From Prochlorococcus sp. MIT 1223 (GTDB taxonomy: Bacteria > Cyanobacteriota > Cyanobacteriia > PCC-6307 > Cyanobiaceae): 64,000 bases of DNA. Where the stretch lies: NCBI RefSeq assembly GCF_034092465.1, contig NZ_CP139303.1, positions 558,001 to 622,000 of the forward strand. Reading direction: 5' to 3'. Each line of letters opens with the position of its first letter. The stretch's first letter is position 1. The notes below the pieces were generated by a model that was not told the origin of the DNA, made no database searches, and saw only the letters and a list, made by a program, of their open reading frames with translations. Positions 24,282 to 31,890 of this stretch are shown piece after piece. Made by a program: the position numbers and the translations under genes.

Positions 24282-25184
24282 ATGAATTGGGAATTAGCTA
24301 AAGTGCCTGATCAATCAGGAAAGATAGTTCTAATAACAGGGGCCAATAGTGGGCTTGGGTATGCAAGTACAAAAGCCCTGCTTATGAAAGGTGCAACTGT
24401 AATAATGGCTTGTAAATCAATGAGAAAGGCAACACTCTCCAAGAAAGAACTACTGGAAATAAAAGCACCTGGCGTTATTGATTTATTACAACTAGATCTA
24501 TGTGACATAAAAAAGGTAAAAGAAGCCGCTGCAGAGATTTCAAGTAAATATTCTAAGCTTGACATAATAATAAATAATGCAGGGATTATGGCTCCTGACC
24601 ATTATCTCAGCAAGCAAGGTTTAGAAAGCCAATTTGCAGTTAATCACTTGGGGCATATGGCTTTAACAACTTTTCTTCTTCCATTAATATCAAAAGAAAA
24701 GGACTCTAGGATTATAACGGTAACATCTGGAGCTCAACACTTCGGGAGAATTGAATGGAATAATCTAGATGGAAAAAATAATTATCAAAGGTGGAAGTTC
24801 TATGCCCAAAGCAAAGTAGCAAATGTAATGTTCGGATTAGAATTAGAGGATAAGTTAAGAGAAAAATTCGCGGAAACTAAATCTATACTTGCGCATCCAG
24901 GAATTGCTAAAACTAATCTTCAAAGAAATGTCTCTAAGAATTGGCATAATGTATATAAATCAATATCTCAAACATTTATTGAACCAATAATTCAAGAGGC
25001 AAGCAGCGGAGCCCTATCTCAACTTTGCGCAGCGACATATACAAATGCAAAAGGGGGTGAACAATATGGACCTAAATTTAATTTCTGTGGAAAGCCAAGA
25101 GTTGTCAAAAGTGCTAATTATGGAGTTAATAAAGAGAATCGAAGAAGATTGTGGGATTTAAGTTTAAATTTAATAAATGAATAA
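24282..25184 (+). CDS. short-chain dehydrogenase (retinol/POR-like)
   Basis: A 300-residue SDR of the extended group that includes light-dependent protochlorophyllide reductase and plant WW-domain oxidoreductases. Cofactor loop TGANSGLG (19-26), NNAG in IIINNAGIMAP, catalytic Tyr and Lys in YAQSKVANVM (about 174). Arg/Lys residues after the first strand suggest NADPH. It lacks POR-specific Cys residues and length, so it is better called an SDR of unknown substrate. Confidence 0.85.
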   Translation: MNWELAKVPDQSGKIVLITGANSGLGYASTKALLMKGATVIMACKSMRKATLSKKELLEIKAPGVIDLLQLDLCDIKKVKEAAAEISSKYSKLDIIINNAGIMAPDHYLSKQGLESQFAVNHLGHMALTTFLLPLISKEKDSRIITVTSGAQHFGRIEWNNLDGKNNYQRWKFYAQSKVANVMFGLELEDKLREKFAETKSILAHPGIAKTNLQRNVSKNWHNVYKSISQTFIEPIIQEASSGALSQLCAATYTNAKGGEQYGPKFNFCGKPRVVKSANYGVNKENRRRLWDLSLNLINE

Positions 25185-25232
25185 ATCCTATATCTGTTCA
25201 GAGAAATCTAAAGTGATTCTGAATTAAAATAT

Positions 25233-25805
25233 ATGAAAGTATATCAATCAAACAGAAGAAAGGTACTAAAAAGCAAATGCGGCCTATATCGTCTTAGATT
25301 AGATGAACTATTACCTATATCTGGAAGAAGTTTAGTCTTTATAGGTCTAAATCCCTCAAAAGGGGATAGTTATACAAATGACAAAACCTTAATCCGCTTA
25401 AAGACTTTCTCTAAAGAATGGGGCTACGAGAAACTTACAGTTGTAAACCTATTTTCTAGAATTTCCAAAGATCCAAATATGATAAAAAAAGCAAGAAATC
25501 CTATAGGTAATTTCAACAATGAAATATTAGATGATGTTATTAAAGAATGGTCAATGAATTCAAAAGTAGATATGTGGTTAGCATGGGGAAATAAAGGAGC
25601 TTTGCTAAACAGAGATAAAGCAATTATAAAAAAAATAAAATCATATACTAATAATATTGAAAAGGAAAACAATAAGCGATTGTATGTTCTAAAATTAACT
25701 AAAGAGGGGCAACCAATGCATCCTCTATATGCTAAAAAGAAATCTGAATTAGAAAGGATTACAATCCTAGCGAATCTTCAGTTAAGCATTCTCGCAGAAC
25801 AATAA
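25233..25805 (+). CDS. DUF1643 protein
   Basis: A 190-residue protein matching DUF1643: FIGLNPSKGDSYTNDKTLIR near the start, RLKTFSKEWGYEKLTVVNLF in the middle, then MWLAWGNKGAL and GQPMHPLYAKK. The family is common in bacteria and phages, is often mobile, and lacks a defined activity; a nucleic-acid link has been suspected. It follows the SDR gene by 48 bases. Confidence 0.8.
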   Translation: MKVYQSNRRKVLKSKCGLYRLRLDELLPISGRSLVFIGLNPSKGDSYTNDKTLIRLKTFSKEWGYEKLTVVNLFSRISKDPNMIKKARNPIGNFNNEILDDVIKEWSMNSKVDMWLAWGNKGALLNRDKAIIKKIKSYTNNIEKENNKRLYVLKLTKEGQPMHPLYAKKKSELERITILANLQLSILAEQ

Positions 25806-25965
25806 GATTATTCTTATTGTTCAGAGCACAATCCATTCGAGTCTCAACGCAATTATTTTGGCTGACAGATAAACATTGACTAGAGTAAATGCCAATTAAA
25901 TTAAATACGATGTTTCCAACAACCACAGCAAAGACTGACTGAAGGAATGAAAAAGTGAATTTCAT
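25759..25965 (-). CDS. possible small exported Cys-rich protein, 68 aa
   Basis: A minus-strand frame that overlaps the 3' end of the DUF1643 gene by 47 bases. From Met10 of the open frame (MKFTFSFLQSVFAVVVGNIV) it has a signal-like or membrane segment, then Cys residues in SSQCLSVSQNNCVETRMDCA. The Cys pattern suggests an exported protein, but the antisense overlap reduces confidence. Confidence 0.45.
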   Translation of the reverse strand: MKFTFSFLQSVFAVVVGNIVFNLIGIYSSQCLSVSQNNCVETRMDCALNNKNNLIVLRECLTEDSLGL

Positions 25966-26134
25966 AGAATAATATTTTAGAAATAATCTCAATAGACTTA
26001 TATAACAATAATATTATATTAATTTCACAAAGATCTATTCAATATTATTAGAAAGGTTTAAAGACAATAAAAAATTAATCCCTTCATAAATGAATATAAA
26101 GAGATTAATCAATAAGTAAGTCTTAAGAAAATAA

Positions 26135-26299
26135 TTAGTATGTCTGCAGAATTCCTTTATCTATCATCCTGCCTAACTTGATTGCTGCTGCAAGTTCACA
26201 TCTTGAAAATTCAAATTGATGTAATGTTATCCAATCTAGTTTTTTACTGGCAATCATGCCAGTAGTTACAGATTCGAGATAAATAGAACCTATAGACAT
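26135..26299 (-). CDS. small conserved-looking protein, 54 aa
   Basis: Hand-translated from the ATG at 26299: MSIGSIYLESVTTGMIASKK, then TLHQFEFSRCELAAAIKLGR and a short end. It is soluble with a helical C-terminal half. It lies 6 bases after the MELNPFKP micro-protein and downstream of two hli genes, all on the minus strand. Unknown function. Confidence 0.55.
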   Translation of the reverse strand: MSIGSIYLESVTTGMIASKKLDWITLHQFEFSRCELAAAIKLGRMIDKGILQTY

Positions 26300-26305
26300 A
26301 GGTTT

Positions 26306-26386
26306 TTAACTAGAAGTATGTGACAGAGATTTTAAAAAGTATTTTTGAAATCTCTGAAGAATAGGCTTGAATGGGTTTAGTTCCAT
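26306..26386 (-). CDS. micro-protein MELNPFKP family, copy 2 (26 aa)
   Basis: ATG at 26386 gives MELNPFKPILQRFQKYFLKS and six further residues. It shares its first eight residues with the 21-residue frame at 14085-14150. Amphipathic and basic. It sits between hli and a 54-residue gene on the same strand. Confidence 0.45.
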   Translation of the reverse strand: MELNPFKPILQRFQKYFLKSLSHTSS

Positions 26387-26430
26387 TGTACTTGTTTATA
26401 AATTTGAAAAGTTTAATGTAAGCTTATAGA

Positions 26431-26538
26431 CTAGAAGACACCAGGTATAATCTGGCCTGTAAAAGCATAAGTGCCCAGTGCAGCAAAGACACCTATCATT
26501 GCAAATCTTCCATTTAATAATTCAGCATTGTTGTTCAT
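26431..26538 (-). CDS. hli: high-light-inducible protein (Hli), short form, 35 aa
   Basis: Hand-translated from the ATG at 26538. It has the chlorophyll-binding Hli helix AELLNGRFAMIGVFAALGTY followed by FTGQIIPG. The E-x-x-N-G-R motif, with Glu and Asn as pigment ligands, is intact. Hli proteins are single-helix relatives of plant LHC proteins. They bind chlorophyll and carotenoid and protect photosystem II or chlorophyll-synthesis complexes in light stress. It lacks any N-terminal extension. Confidence 0.9.
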   Translation of the reverse strand: MNNNAELLNGRFAMIGVFAALGTYAFTGQIIPGVF

Positions 26539-26633
26539 TGATTTAAAAGGTGAAGGTTAATTGTGTAATTTAATTTGCCTCATCGGCAGATGCTATTAAC
26601 AAATTCAACGAAGCTGTATCTCCTGGCTATTTA

Positions 26634-26777
26634 TCAAACAAGTCCAGGAATCAATTGTCCGGTCGTTAAATAGGCGCCAACAGCAGCCCAGAAACCTAAC
26701 ATCGCTGCCCATCCATTAATTCTTTCTGCTACAAGCTTTTCAGGCTCTACAGAATTGTTCATAGCATTTTTGTCCAT
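26634..26777 (-). CDS. hli: high-light-inducible protein (Hli), 47 aa
   Basis: The open frame reaches 26846, but MDKNAMNNSVEPEKLVAERI at 26777 is the likely start; upstream codons encode an unlikely hydrophobic run. The pigment-binding helix is AERINGWAAMLGFWAAVGAY with TGQLIPG at the end. Trp replaces Arg in the NGR motif, a substitution seen in some Hli proteins. About 95 bases upstream of the short hli, same strand. Confidence 0.9.
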   Translation of the reverse strand: MDKNAMNNSVEPEKLVAERINGWAAMLGFWAAVGAYLTTGQLIPGLV

Positions 26778-27130
26778 TTGAATAATAAAGAGATAGATAA
26801 GATAAAGGAGCCAGAAAAGGCTTCCGCTTGTAAAGAAATATAACACAATATGTTACTAAGTGTGAAGACAAAGGCGCTGTTCTTGCCTTAAAAGTAGTTA
26901 GATGACAACAATATACACTGGTAGCAAAGGGTTTATAAGGTATTAAATCCAGTTATTATAGGGGCATAAATTATTCTCATACATCAAATTTATAAGTCTA
27001 AATATAAATTTATTTAAAATCTTCGAGTCTCAATGCTTGAACAAGCTAAATCATTAAAGTCAAAGGCGAGATTTTGAATACTAATCCACACTAGAATAAA
27101 AAAAACACTAGGATAATTTTTTAATTTCCA

Positions 27131-27310
27131 ATGAAAATGGGAGAATTAGAAGCTTCTATAGATATTTTCCCTATATGGAAGGCAGTTATTTGGTGTTTCT
27201 ACCCGATGGCAGTTTTAGTACTTATAGAATTGCTCTCAAACAATATGAATGATGATGATGATGATGATGGAGGCAAAATGATACCTGCTTTTCAAGGTAT
27301 GGGCGGTTAG
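27131..27310 (+). CDS. small membrane protein with Asp-rich loop, 59 aa
   Basis: Hand-translated from the ATG at 27131. One membrane helix (AVIWCFYPMAVLVLIELL) is followed by a run of six aspartates after NMN and a Gly/Met-rich end. The Asp run is encoded by GAT repeats (27252-27269). It lies 16 bases upstream of the PrxQ gene, probably in one transcript. Unknown role. Confidence 0.6.
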   Translation: MKMGELEASIDIFPIWKAVIWCFYPMAVLVLIELLSNNMNDDDDDDGGKMIPAFQGMGG

Positions 27311-27326
27311 GAAAATAAATAAAGCA

Positions 27327-27785
27327 ATGCCTATTAAACTTGGAGATAAAGTACCAATTTTTTCCTTAAAAGATCAATTCGGAAAGATCAAAAGCAACGA
27401 AAAGTTAAAAGGGAAGCCATACGTACTATTCTTCTACCCTAAAGACGATACCCCTGGTTGCACAATAGAAGTATGCGGCTTTAGAGATAAATATGACCTA
27501 TTCAAAATTCTAGGAGCAGAAGTATGGGGAGTTAGCAATGGAGATAGTGACAGCCACCTCGAATTCGCAAATAAAAATAATTTACCCTATCCACTCTTAT
27601 GTGACACTAATAACTCTCTAAGAAAAGAATTTGGCGTACCCAAGTTTCTTGGATTGCTAGAAGGTCGAGTCACATATATTGTGGATTCAAAAGGTACTGT
27701 TTGTCATATATTTGAAGATTTACTAAATGGCCCAGCTCATATAAAAGAAGCTTTAAGAGTGCTAAAGGAAATACAAATCAAATAG
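27327..27785 (+). CDS. peroxiredoxin Q (BCP family)
   Basis: A 152-residue thioredoxin-dependent peroxiredoxin. YPKDDTPGCTIEVCGFRD carries the peroxidatic Cys45 and, five residues on, the resolving Cys50, the atypical 2-Cys PrxQ arrangement of E. coli BCP. LEGRVTYIVDSKGTV near the end is also typical. It reduces H2O2 and alkyl hydroperoxides in the cytoplasm using thioredoxin. The length is standard. Confidence 0.95.
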   Translation: MPIKLGDKVPIFSLKDQFGKIKSNEKLKGKPYVLFFYPKDDTPGCTIEVCGFRDKYDLFKILGAEVWGVSNGDSDSHLEFANKNNLPYPLLCDTNNSLRKEFGVPKFLGLLEGRVTYIVDSKGTVCHIFEDLLNGPAHIKEALRVLKEIQIK

Positions 27786-27804
27786 ATTTAAATATCTAAA
27801 TATT

Positions 27805-27948
27805 CTACTTTTTAAATAGATTATTTAGTCTGTCTACATTCTTATATCCACTACTGTTAACCATAAAAGCTACAGTCGCAAACATCATTACACCTATAAA
27901 TGAAACTCCGAAGAAAAGTTGTTGAACTGGTGAAAGTGCTATAAACAT
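27805..27948 (-). CDS. small membrane protein, 47 aa
   Basis: Hand-translated from the ATG at 27948: MFIALSPVQQLFFGVSFIGV, then a membrane helix running through MMFATVAFMV and a polar, basic end. It is convergent with PrxQ, with 19 bases between stops. It overlaps the end of the 27939 frame by 10 bases. Unknown function. Confidence 0.55.
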   Translation of the reverse strand: MFIALSPVQQLFFGVSFIGVMMFATVAFMVNSSGYKNVDRLNNLFKK

Positions 27949-28139
27949 TTAGATAGAGAAGAAAAGCCATTTATAACTAAAATAATCAAATTCCGCGAGG
28001 ATATTCTTGACATTAATACAATTAACAAACTATCTCGATTATTTATACTTTCCCAGAGCAAAGAATATATCGCCTCTTTAGCCGAAGTTTTTTTTGGTAA
28101 TTTATATCTTAAATATTCTCGATAGGTTGAAGAGGCCAT
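27939..28139 (-). CDS. possible small protein, about 66 aa
   Basis: The frame is open to 28151; Met5 (MASSTYREYLRYKLPKKTSA) is the better start. The N-terminal half is soluble and charged, and the C-terminus has a short hydrophobic patch (LIILVINGF). It would overlap the next gene's start by 10 bases, consistent with coupling. No family recognised. Confidence 0.4.
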   Translation of the reverse strand: MASSTYREYLRYKLPKKTSAKEAIYSLLWESINNRDSLLIVLMSRISSRNLIILVINGFSSLSKCL

Positions 28140-28348
28140 TAGCATATACATATTAAATTACCAAATAGAAACAACTTATTAACTTTCAGTGAATTAAATA
28201 AAATCACTACACTCAATATCTGAAGAAATAACATTTCATTACATTAGTCAAATCAATTGAATATTAAAAACTCGTTAATTAATTTCTGCATATCAATATC
28301 ATATTTATTTCTTTTCAAGTTAAGTCTATTGAAATATTAATAATAATT

Positions 28349-28456
28349 CTACGTGTATATTCTTTTTATTTTAGTTTTATACAAATAAATAAAATATATT
28401 CCTGACGTAGCAATCATTGGAGCTGATAGCAGGAATAAAACCTGTAACATATTCAT
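28349..28456 (-). CDS. possible membrane micro-protein, 35 aa
   Basis: ATG at 28456 gives MNMLQVLFLLSAPMIATSGI, then IYFIYLYKT and a basic end (KIKRIYT). It has the same layout (single helix, Lys/Arg tail, 35 residues) as the 3276 micro-protein, but no clear sequence identity. Low confidence. Confidence 0.3.
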   Translation of the reverse strand: MNMLQVLFLLSAPMIATSGIYFIYLYKTKIKRIYT

Positions 28457-28534
28457 GTTATTTTATTTACATATTTATTATGTTGTCATGTTTTTTTCTA
28501 TCTTGCAGAAGATCTTTACCTTTATTAACCAGCT

Positions 28535-29272
28535 TTGAATCATAGGCAATTAATCGTAATTCAGCACATACCTAGAGAAGGACCTGGTCTATTTGAAGTA
28601 ATAGCAAAGGAATTAGGATTCGAGGTTAATGTTTTTAGAATGGACTTAAATCATCCCTTACCTAAACCAAAAAAAACAGATTTACTTTTGATAATGGGTG
28701 GACATATGGGAGTAAAAGACATTAATAATCCCTTATACAATTGGATGCAGAAAGAAGTGTTTTTAATACAAGAAGCAATTAAGAGTGGAGTTGGCGTTAT
28801 TGGAATTTGTTTAGGAGCTCAATTATTAGCACATGCCTCGGGTGGAGGAATAGAAAAACTTCTAGAAGAGAGAAGTGGAAAACCATTGCCCGAGATAGGT
28901 TGGAGCAAGATTATTCCTGTATCAGAGAATAAAAACGAAGAAATTTCACAATATTTTAAGGCTCCATTAGATGTGTTGCACTGGCATGGAGATAGGATTC
29001 TTCTGCCTAAAAATTCACATCTGCTTGGAAGCAGCAATAGATGTAAAGAACAATTTTTTAAGATTGGGAATAGAGCTTATGGACTGCAATGTCATATAGA
29101 AACTAATGAAATGATGGTACAAGAGTGGATTAATAAAGACAAAGAATTCATTTACTCTGGACTAGGAGAGAATGGATTAGAAATACTTAGACGTGAGGAA
29201 CTGATCTATGAAGGAATGAGTGAGAGTAGCAGAAAAGATTTAATAAGAGGATTACTAACAATACTTACATAA
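28535..29272 (+). CDS. class I glutamine amidotransferase
   Basis: A 245-residue stand-alone GATase1 domain with a TTG start. The nucleophile Cys92 is in GVIGICLGAQLLA, and the catalytic His and Glu are in YGLQCHIETN. The MGGHMGVKD motif forms the oxyanion region. Similar proteins are annotated as GMP synthase-like glutaminases. Without a partner synthetase next to it, the acceptor substrate cannot be named. Confidence 0.85.
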   Translation: MNHRQLIVIQHIPREGPGLFEVIAKELGFEVNVFRMDLNHPLPKPKKTDLLLIMGGHMGVKDINNPLYNWMQKEVFLIQEAIKSGVGVIGICLGAQLLAHASGGGIEKLLEERSGKPLPEIGWSKIIPVSENKNEEISQYFKAPLDVLHWHGDRILLPKNSHLLGSSNRCKEQFFKIGNRAYGLQCHIETNEMMVQEWINKDKEFIYSGLGENGLEILRREELIYEGMSESSRKDLIRGLLTILT

Positions 29273-29322
29273 ATTTAGATCAGAAAGTTATTAACAATTT
29301 AAATAGGTAAGAAAAGGGAATA

Positions 29323-29448
29323 TTATTCAAAGAAACCATTTTTAAATAAAAAGAATCCCATTAGCAGAATTGGTCCTAATCCAAAAAATAACAAAACTAT
29401 TTTCTGAACTAATGGACCAGGTTGATTTTCCTTCTTCAATTTAGGCAT
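29323..29448 (-). CDS. small membrane protein, 41 aa
   Basis: Hand-translated from the ATG at 29448: a basic N-terminus (MPKLKKENQPGPLVQK), one helix (IVLLFFGLGPILLMGFFLF) and a short end. It is convergent with the amidotransferase gene. Unknown function. Confidence 0.5.
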   Translation of the reverse strand: MPKLKKENQPGPLVQKIVLLFFGLGPILLMGFFLFKNGFFE

Positions 29449-29527
29449 AATCTATTTAGGTTCTCTGAATATTATAAAATCTAATCACATAACTTTAAAT
29501 CTAGAATTAAAATTAATCAAAAATTTA

Positions 29528-30706
29528 TTATGTTTTCTGCCAAAAGTATCTTGATCTTCCTTCCTCAGGCCTTACAGCAATACAATTTCTAGCAATATTC
29601 CAAAGAGATTTATGTATTGGCATGGGATTAAAAAGATACACCTTTGGGAAAGCTCTTTTTATTGATTTGGTAGCAAGATTTGCGTAATAATGAGGAATAG
29701 TAGGTGAAATGTGATGTATTACATGTGTAGATCCAATTCGATGATGTAGAAAATCTATTATTCTTCCATATGGTCTATCAATTGAAAGAAAAGCACCCCT
29801 AATAAATGAAAATTCATCCCCAGCAAGGTGAGGGACGTCTGTATCTGTATGGTGAAGCCACGTATAAACTACAAGCCAACAATTAACTACCAAAAGAGGT
29901 CCAATATACATTGCTATTAAAGGAACAATTCCAAAGGAATTTCCAAAAGCAATAATAACTAGAAAAACTATTCCTACACCAAAATCAGAAATCCAAACTT
30001 TCTTTTTCCAAATAGATGGCCAAAGTTCCTGAGAGAAAGGCTCTATAGGCCAAAAATGATTTGACATTCCATACCTAGGTCCTCCAGTTGCACCTGTTAG
30101 CAAATAAGCAGGCCATCCAAACGAAAGATGTAAGACCAGTTGAACAATTCCATATTTATTTTTCCCTAAAGCGCGAGAAAATTCTATTTCTTTTTCGCCT
30201 CCTGGCTTTTCTCCGATGGAATTATTCCCAATAACTAATGGGACGTGAGTCTCTCCATCTGTAATGTGATTAGTAAAGCGGTGATGAACTGCATGTGAGC
30301 GTTGCCATGAAAAGTAAGGGACTAGTAGAAAAGAGTGCAGAATGTACCCCACAAAAGTTTCAAGTTTTTTATTATCCGAAAAAGCTCCATGGCCACACTC
30401 ATGAGCTAAAACCCAAAAGCCCATTGCTGTAGTACCAGAAATCAATGAGTAAAGAATCCAAATAGGAATCATTGAATAGGTATATGGGATAGAAAGTCCA
30501 ATGGCTATCACGAAGGACTGTATAACTAGAGATTGCAAAAGATAGCCCAGTGATCTGAGAGTACTGCGGGTAAAGCAAATATCTGGAACAACCTGTGTTA
30601 TTTGTTTCATACTAGGAATATCTTCAAGGCTAATTTCCAAGGCCTTTCCTTTTAGACCAGATAGACGAACTTCTTTAAAGATCTTTAAACGTGAATTACT
30701 TGTCAC
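29528..30706 (-). CDS. acyl-lipid desaturase (delta-12 type, DesA-like)
   Basis: A 392-residue integral membrane desaturase. Three histidine boxes bind the di-iron centre: HECGH at about 102-106, HAVHH (about 138-142) and HVIHH near residue 335. Several membrane helices fall between the boxes. The pattern is of the plant-type omega-6/delta-12 desaturase group, which adds double bonds to glycerolipid acyl chains in thylakoid membranes using ferredoxin. Regiospecificity cannot be fixed from sequence by eye. Confidence 0.85.
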   Translation of the reverse strand: MTSNSRLKIFKEVRLSGLKGKALEISLEDIPSMKQITQVVPDICFTRSTLRSLGYLLQSLVIQSFVIAIGLSIPYTYSMIPIWILYSLISGTTAMGFWVLAHECGHGAFSDNKKLETFVGYILHSFLLVPYFSWQRSHAVHHRFTNHITDGETHVPLVIGNNSIGEKPGGEKEIEFSRALGKNKYGIVQLVLHLSFGWPAYLLTGATGGPRYGMSNHFWPIEPFSQELWPSIWKKKVWISDFGVGIVFLVIIAFGNSFGIVPLIAMYIGPLLVVNCWLVVYTWLHHTDTDVPHLAGDEFSFIRGAFLSIDRPYGRIIDFLHHRIGSTHVIHHISPTIPHYYANLATKSIKRAFPKVYLFNPMPIHKSLWNIARNCIAVRPEEGRSRYFWQKT

Positions 30707-31099
30707 AACTTAAGCTTTTAGTTATAGTATTTTTTTGCAAAATTGATTGCAATCAGGTTGATCTGCTTATTTATAAAGAAATAGTAACCTGAGTTATTTC
30801 ATATTAATAGATCTTCAAGAGAAAAAACGACTAGGTCTCTTGACCAATATTTTTGGATATAAATATTAAAATGAAAATCATTAAATCTCAAAGAGTCAGA
30901 TTTCATCAAAAAACCTAATTTCAGGAGCTTTGGCCTTGAGAAGCAATATTAAGGTTGTGCTTTTGGAGACGTTCTCATTTAGTCGATTATCGAGTCTATC
31001 CTCCCTTGCCTTTTATAGAGGTATTCCCTCTTACGAATTATTAGCCAACTAAATACGAAGATTTGAAATCTATTTATGATCATTGATCATTAAGTTTGT
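30707..31099. other. 393-base intergenic region with one weak short frame
   Basis: Between the desaturase gene and the small gene at 31100. A TTG-started 40-codon frame (30930-31052, ending YRGIPSYELLAN) lies in a patch of slightly higher G+C. It could be a small protein or a non-coding RNA, but I cannot support either firmly. Confidence 0.3.
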
Positions 31100-31279
31100 A
31101 TGCTCATCCTGTTATCGATTCAAGTCTTAACCGTTTTTATGCCTTCACTATCATTCTCAACATTCGCCGTAGGAGAACTTAGTACCTCTGCAATCTTTGC
31201 TGGAGTGGCTTCTCTCGTTCTTTTCGCAGTCGTAGGATTAATTGCAGGACCAAATCTAGAAAAATTTGAAGAAGAGTAA
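31100..31279 (+). CDS. small membrane protein, paralogue of the gene at 33450
   Basis: A hand-translated frame of 59 codons from ATG 31100, or 46 from ATG 31139 (MPSLSFSTFAVGELSTSAIF). The helix block SAIFAGVASLVLFAVVGLIA, then GP, closely matches TAILVGIASIVLFAIVGVMV then GP in the 48-residue protein at 33450. One membrane helix, acidic tail (EKFEEE). A perfect 21-bp terminator follows. The minus-strand frame 31120-31305 is a shadow. No named family recognised. Confidence 0.75.
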   Translation: MLILLSIQVLTVFMPSLSFSTFAVGELSTSAIFAGVASLVLFAVVGLIAGPNLEKFEEE

Positions 31280-31339
31280 AGGATGAAATAGCCACTAGGT
31301 ACCATTCGACAAAAATGGTCCCACTATTTAGTGAATTTT

Positions 31340-31393
31340 AAAATTTGCCTATATAGCTAGTAAATCCATCTAGCTATATAGGCAAATTTTTTT
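31340..31393 (+). terminator. 21-bp perfect hairpin terminator
   Basis: AAAATTTGCCTATATAGCTAG (31340-31360), 9-base loop, and its exact complement (31370-31390) ending in a T run. It lies 60 bases after the small membrane-protein gene. A-rich on the other side, so it could also act on the minus strand. Confidence 0.85.
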
Positions 31394-31575
31394 AGGGATT
31401 AGTAATTATTGTAGATTGATTTACTGGCAAAAACTAACTATAGATTCTCTTTTCTGTATCAGGTCATTTTATAAATCAATATTCATTTAGCAAAAGTAAG
31501 TTCATATCAGTAAAAATTTATCTATATTAAATCAGAAAATATAATTAAAGAAAATAGAAATTCATCTTTTTAAAG

Positions 31576-31830
31576 CTAATTACTTCTATGGTTACAAATT
31601 TGATAAGCAAGAACAAAAGACTTTTCCCTAGAAATTTTATCCTTAGAAGGTGCTTCCGCTAGAAATCTTTCCTGCGCAATCGAGACACATTTATTCTTAT
31701 GATCAACTAATTTAATTATTGGATTTATATAGATAGCAAATAAAATAAGAAAGCTTCCATAAGTAATAGAATTGCGATGTTTTTTCCACCATTCGTATCT
31801 ATTTAAATGCAAATGCTTGATCAATTTCAT
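31576..31830 (-). CDS. small membrane protein, 84 aa
   Basis: An 84-residue protein with a basic, aromatic N-terminus (RYEWWKKHRN), a membrane helix at about 24-40 (YGSFLILFAIYINPIIKL) and a polar end with two Cys. No family recognised. It follows the flavoprotein gene on the same strand by about 60 bases. Confidence 0.5.
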   Translation of the reverse strand: MKLIKHLHLNRYEWWKKHRNSITYGSFLILFAIYINPIIKLVDHKNKCVSIAQERFLAEAPSKDKISREKSFVLAYQICNHRSN

Positions 31831-31890
31831 GGTAGATTTTTTTTTATATTAGCAATTTATGCACTTTTTGCTATTTTTATTCTTATGTAA

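Noticed and set aside
24282-25184. Light-dependent protochlorophyllide reductase
   Set aside because: Related SDR fold, but POR-specific features are not seen. A general SDR call is safer.
31120-31305. 61-residue minus-strand frame
   Set aside because: Antisense of the 31100 membrane protein, which has a paralogue and a terminator.
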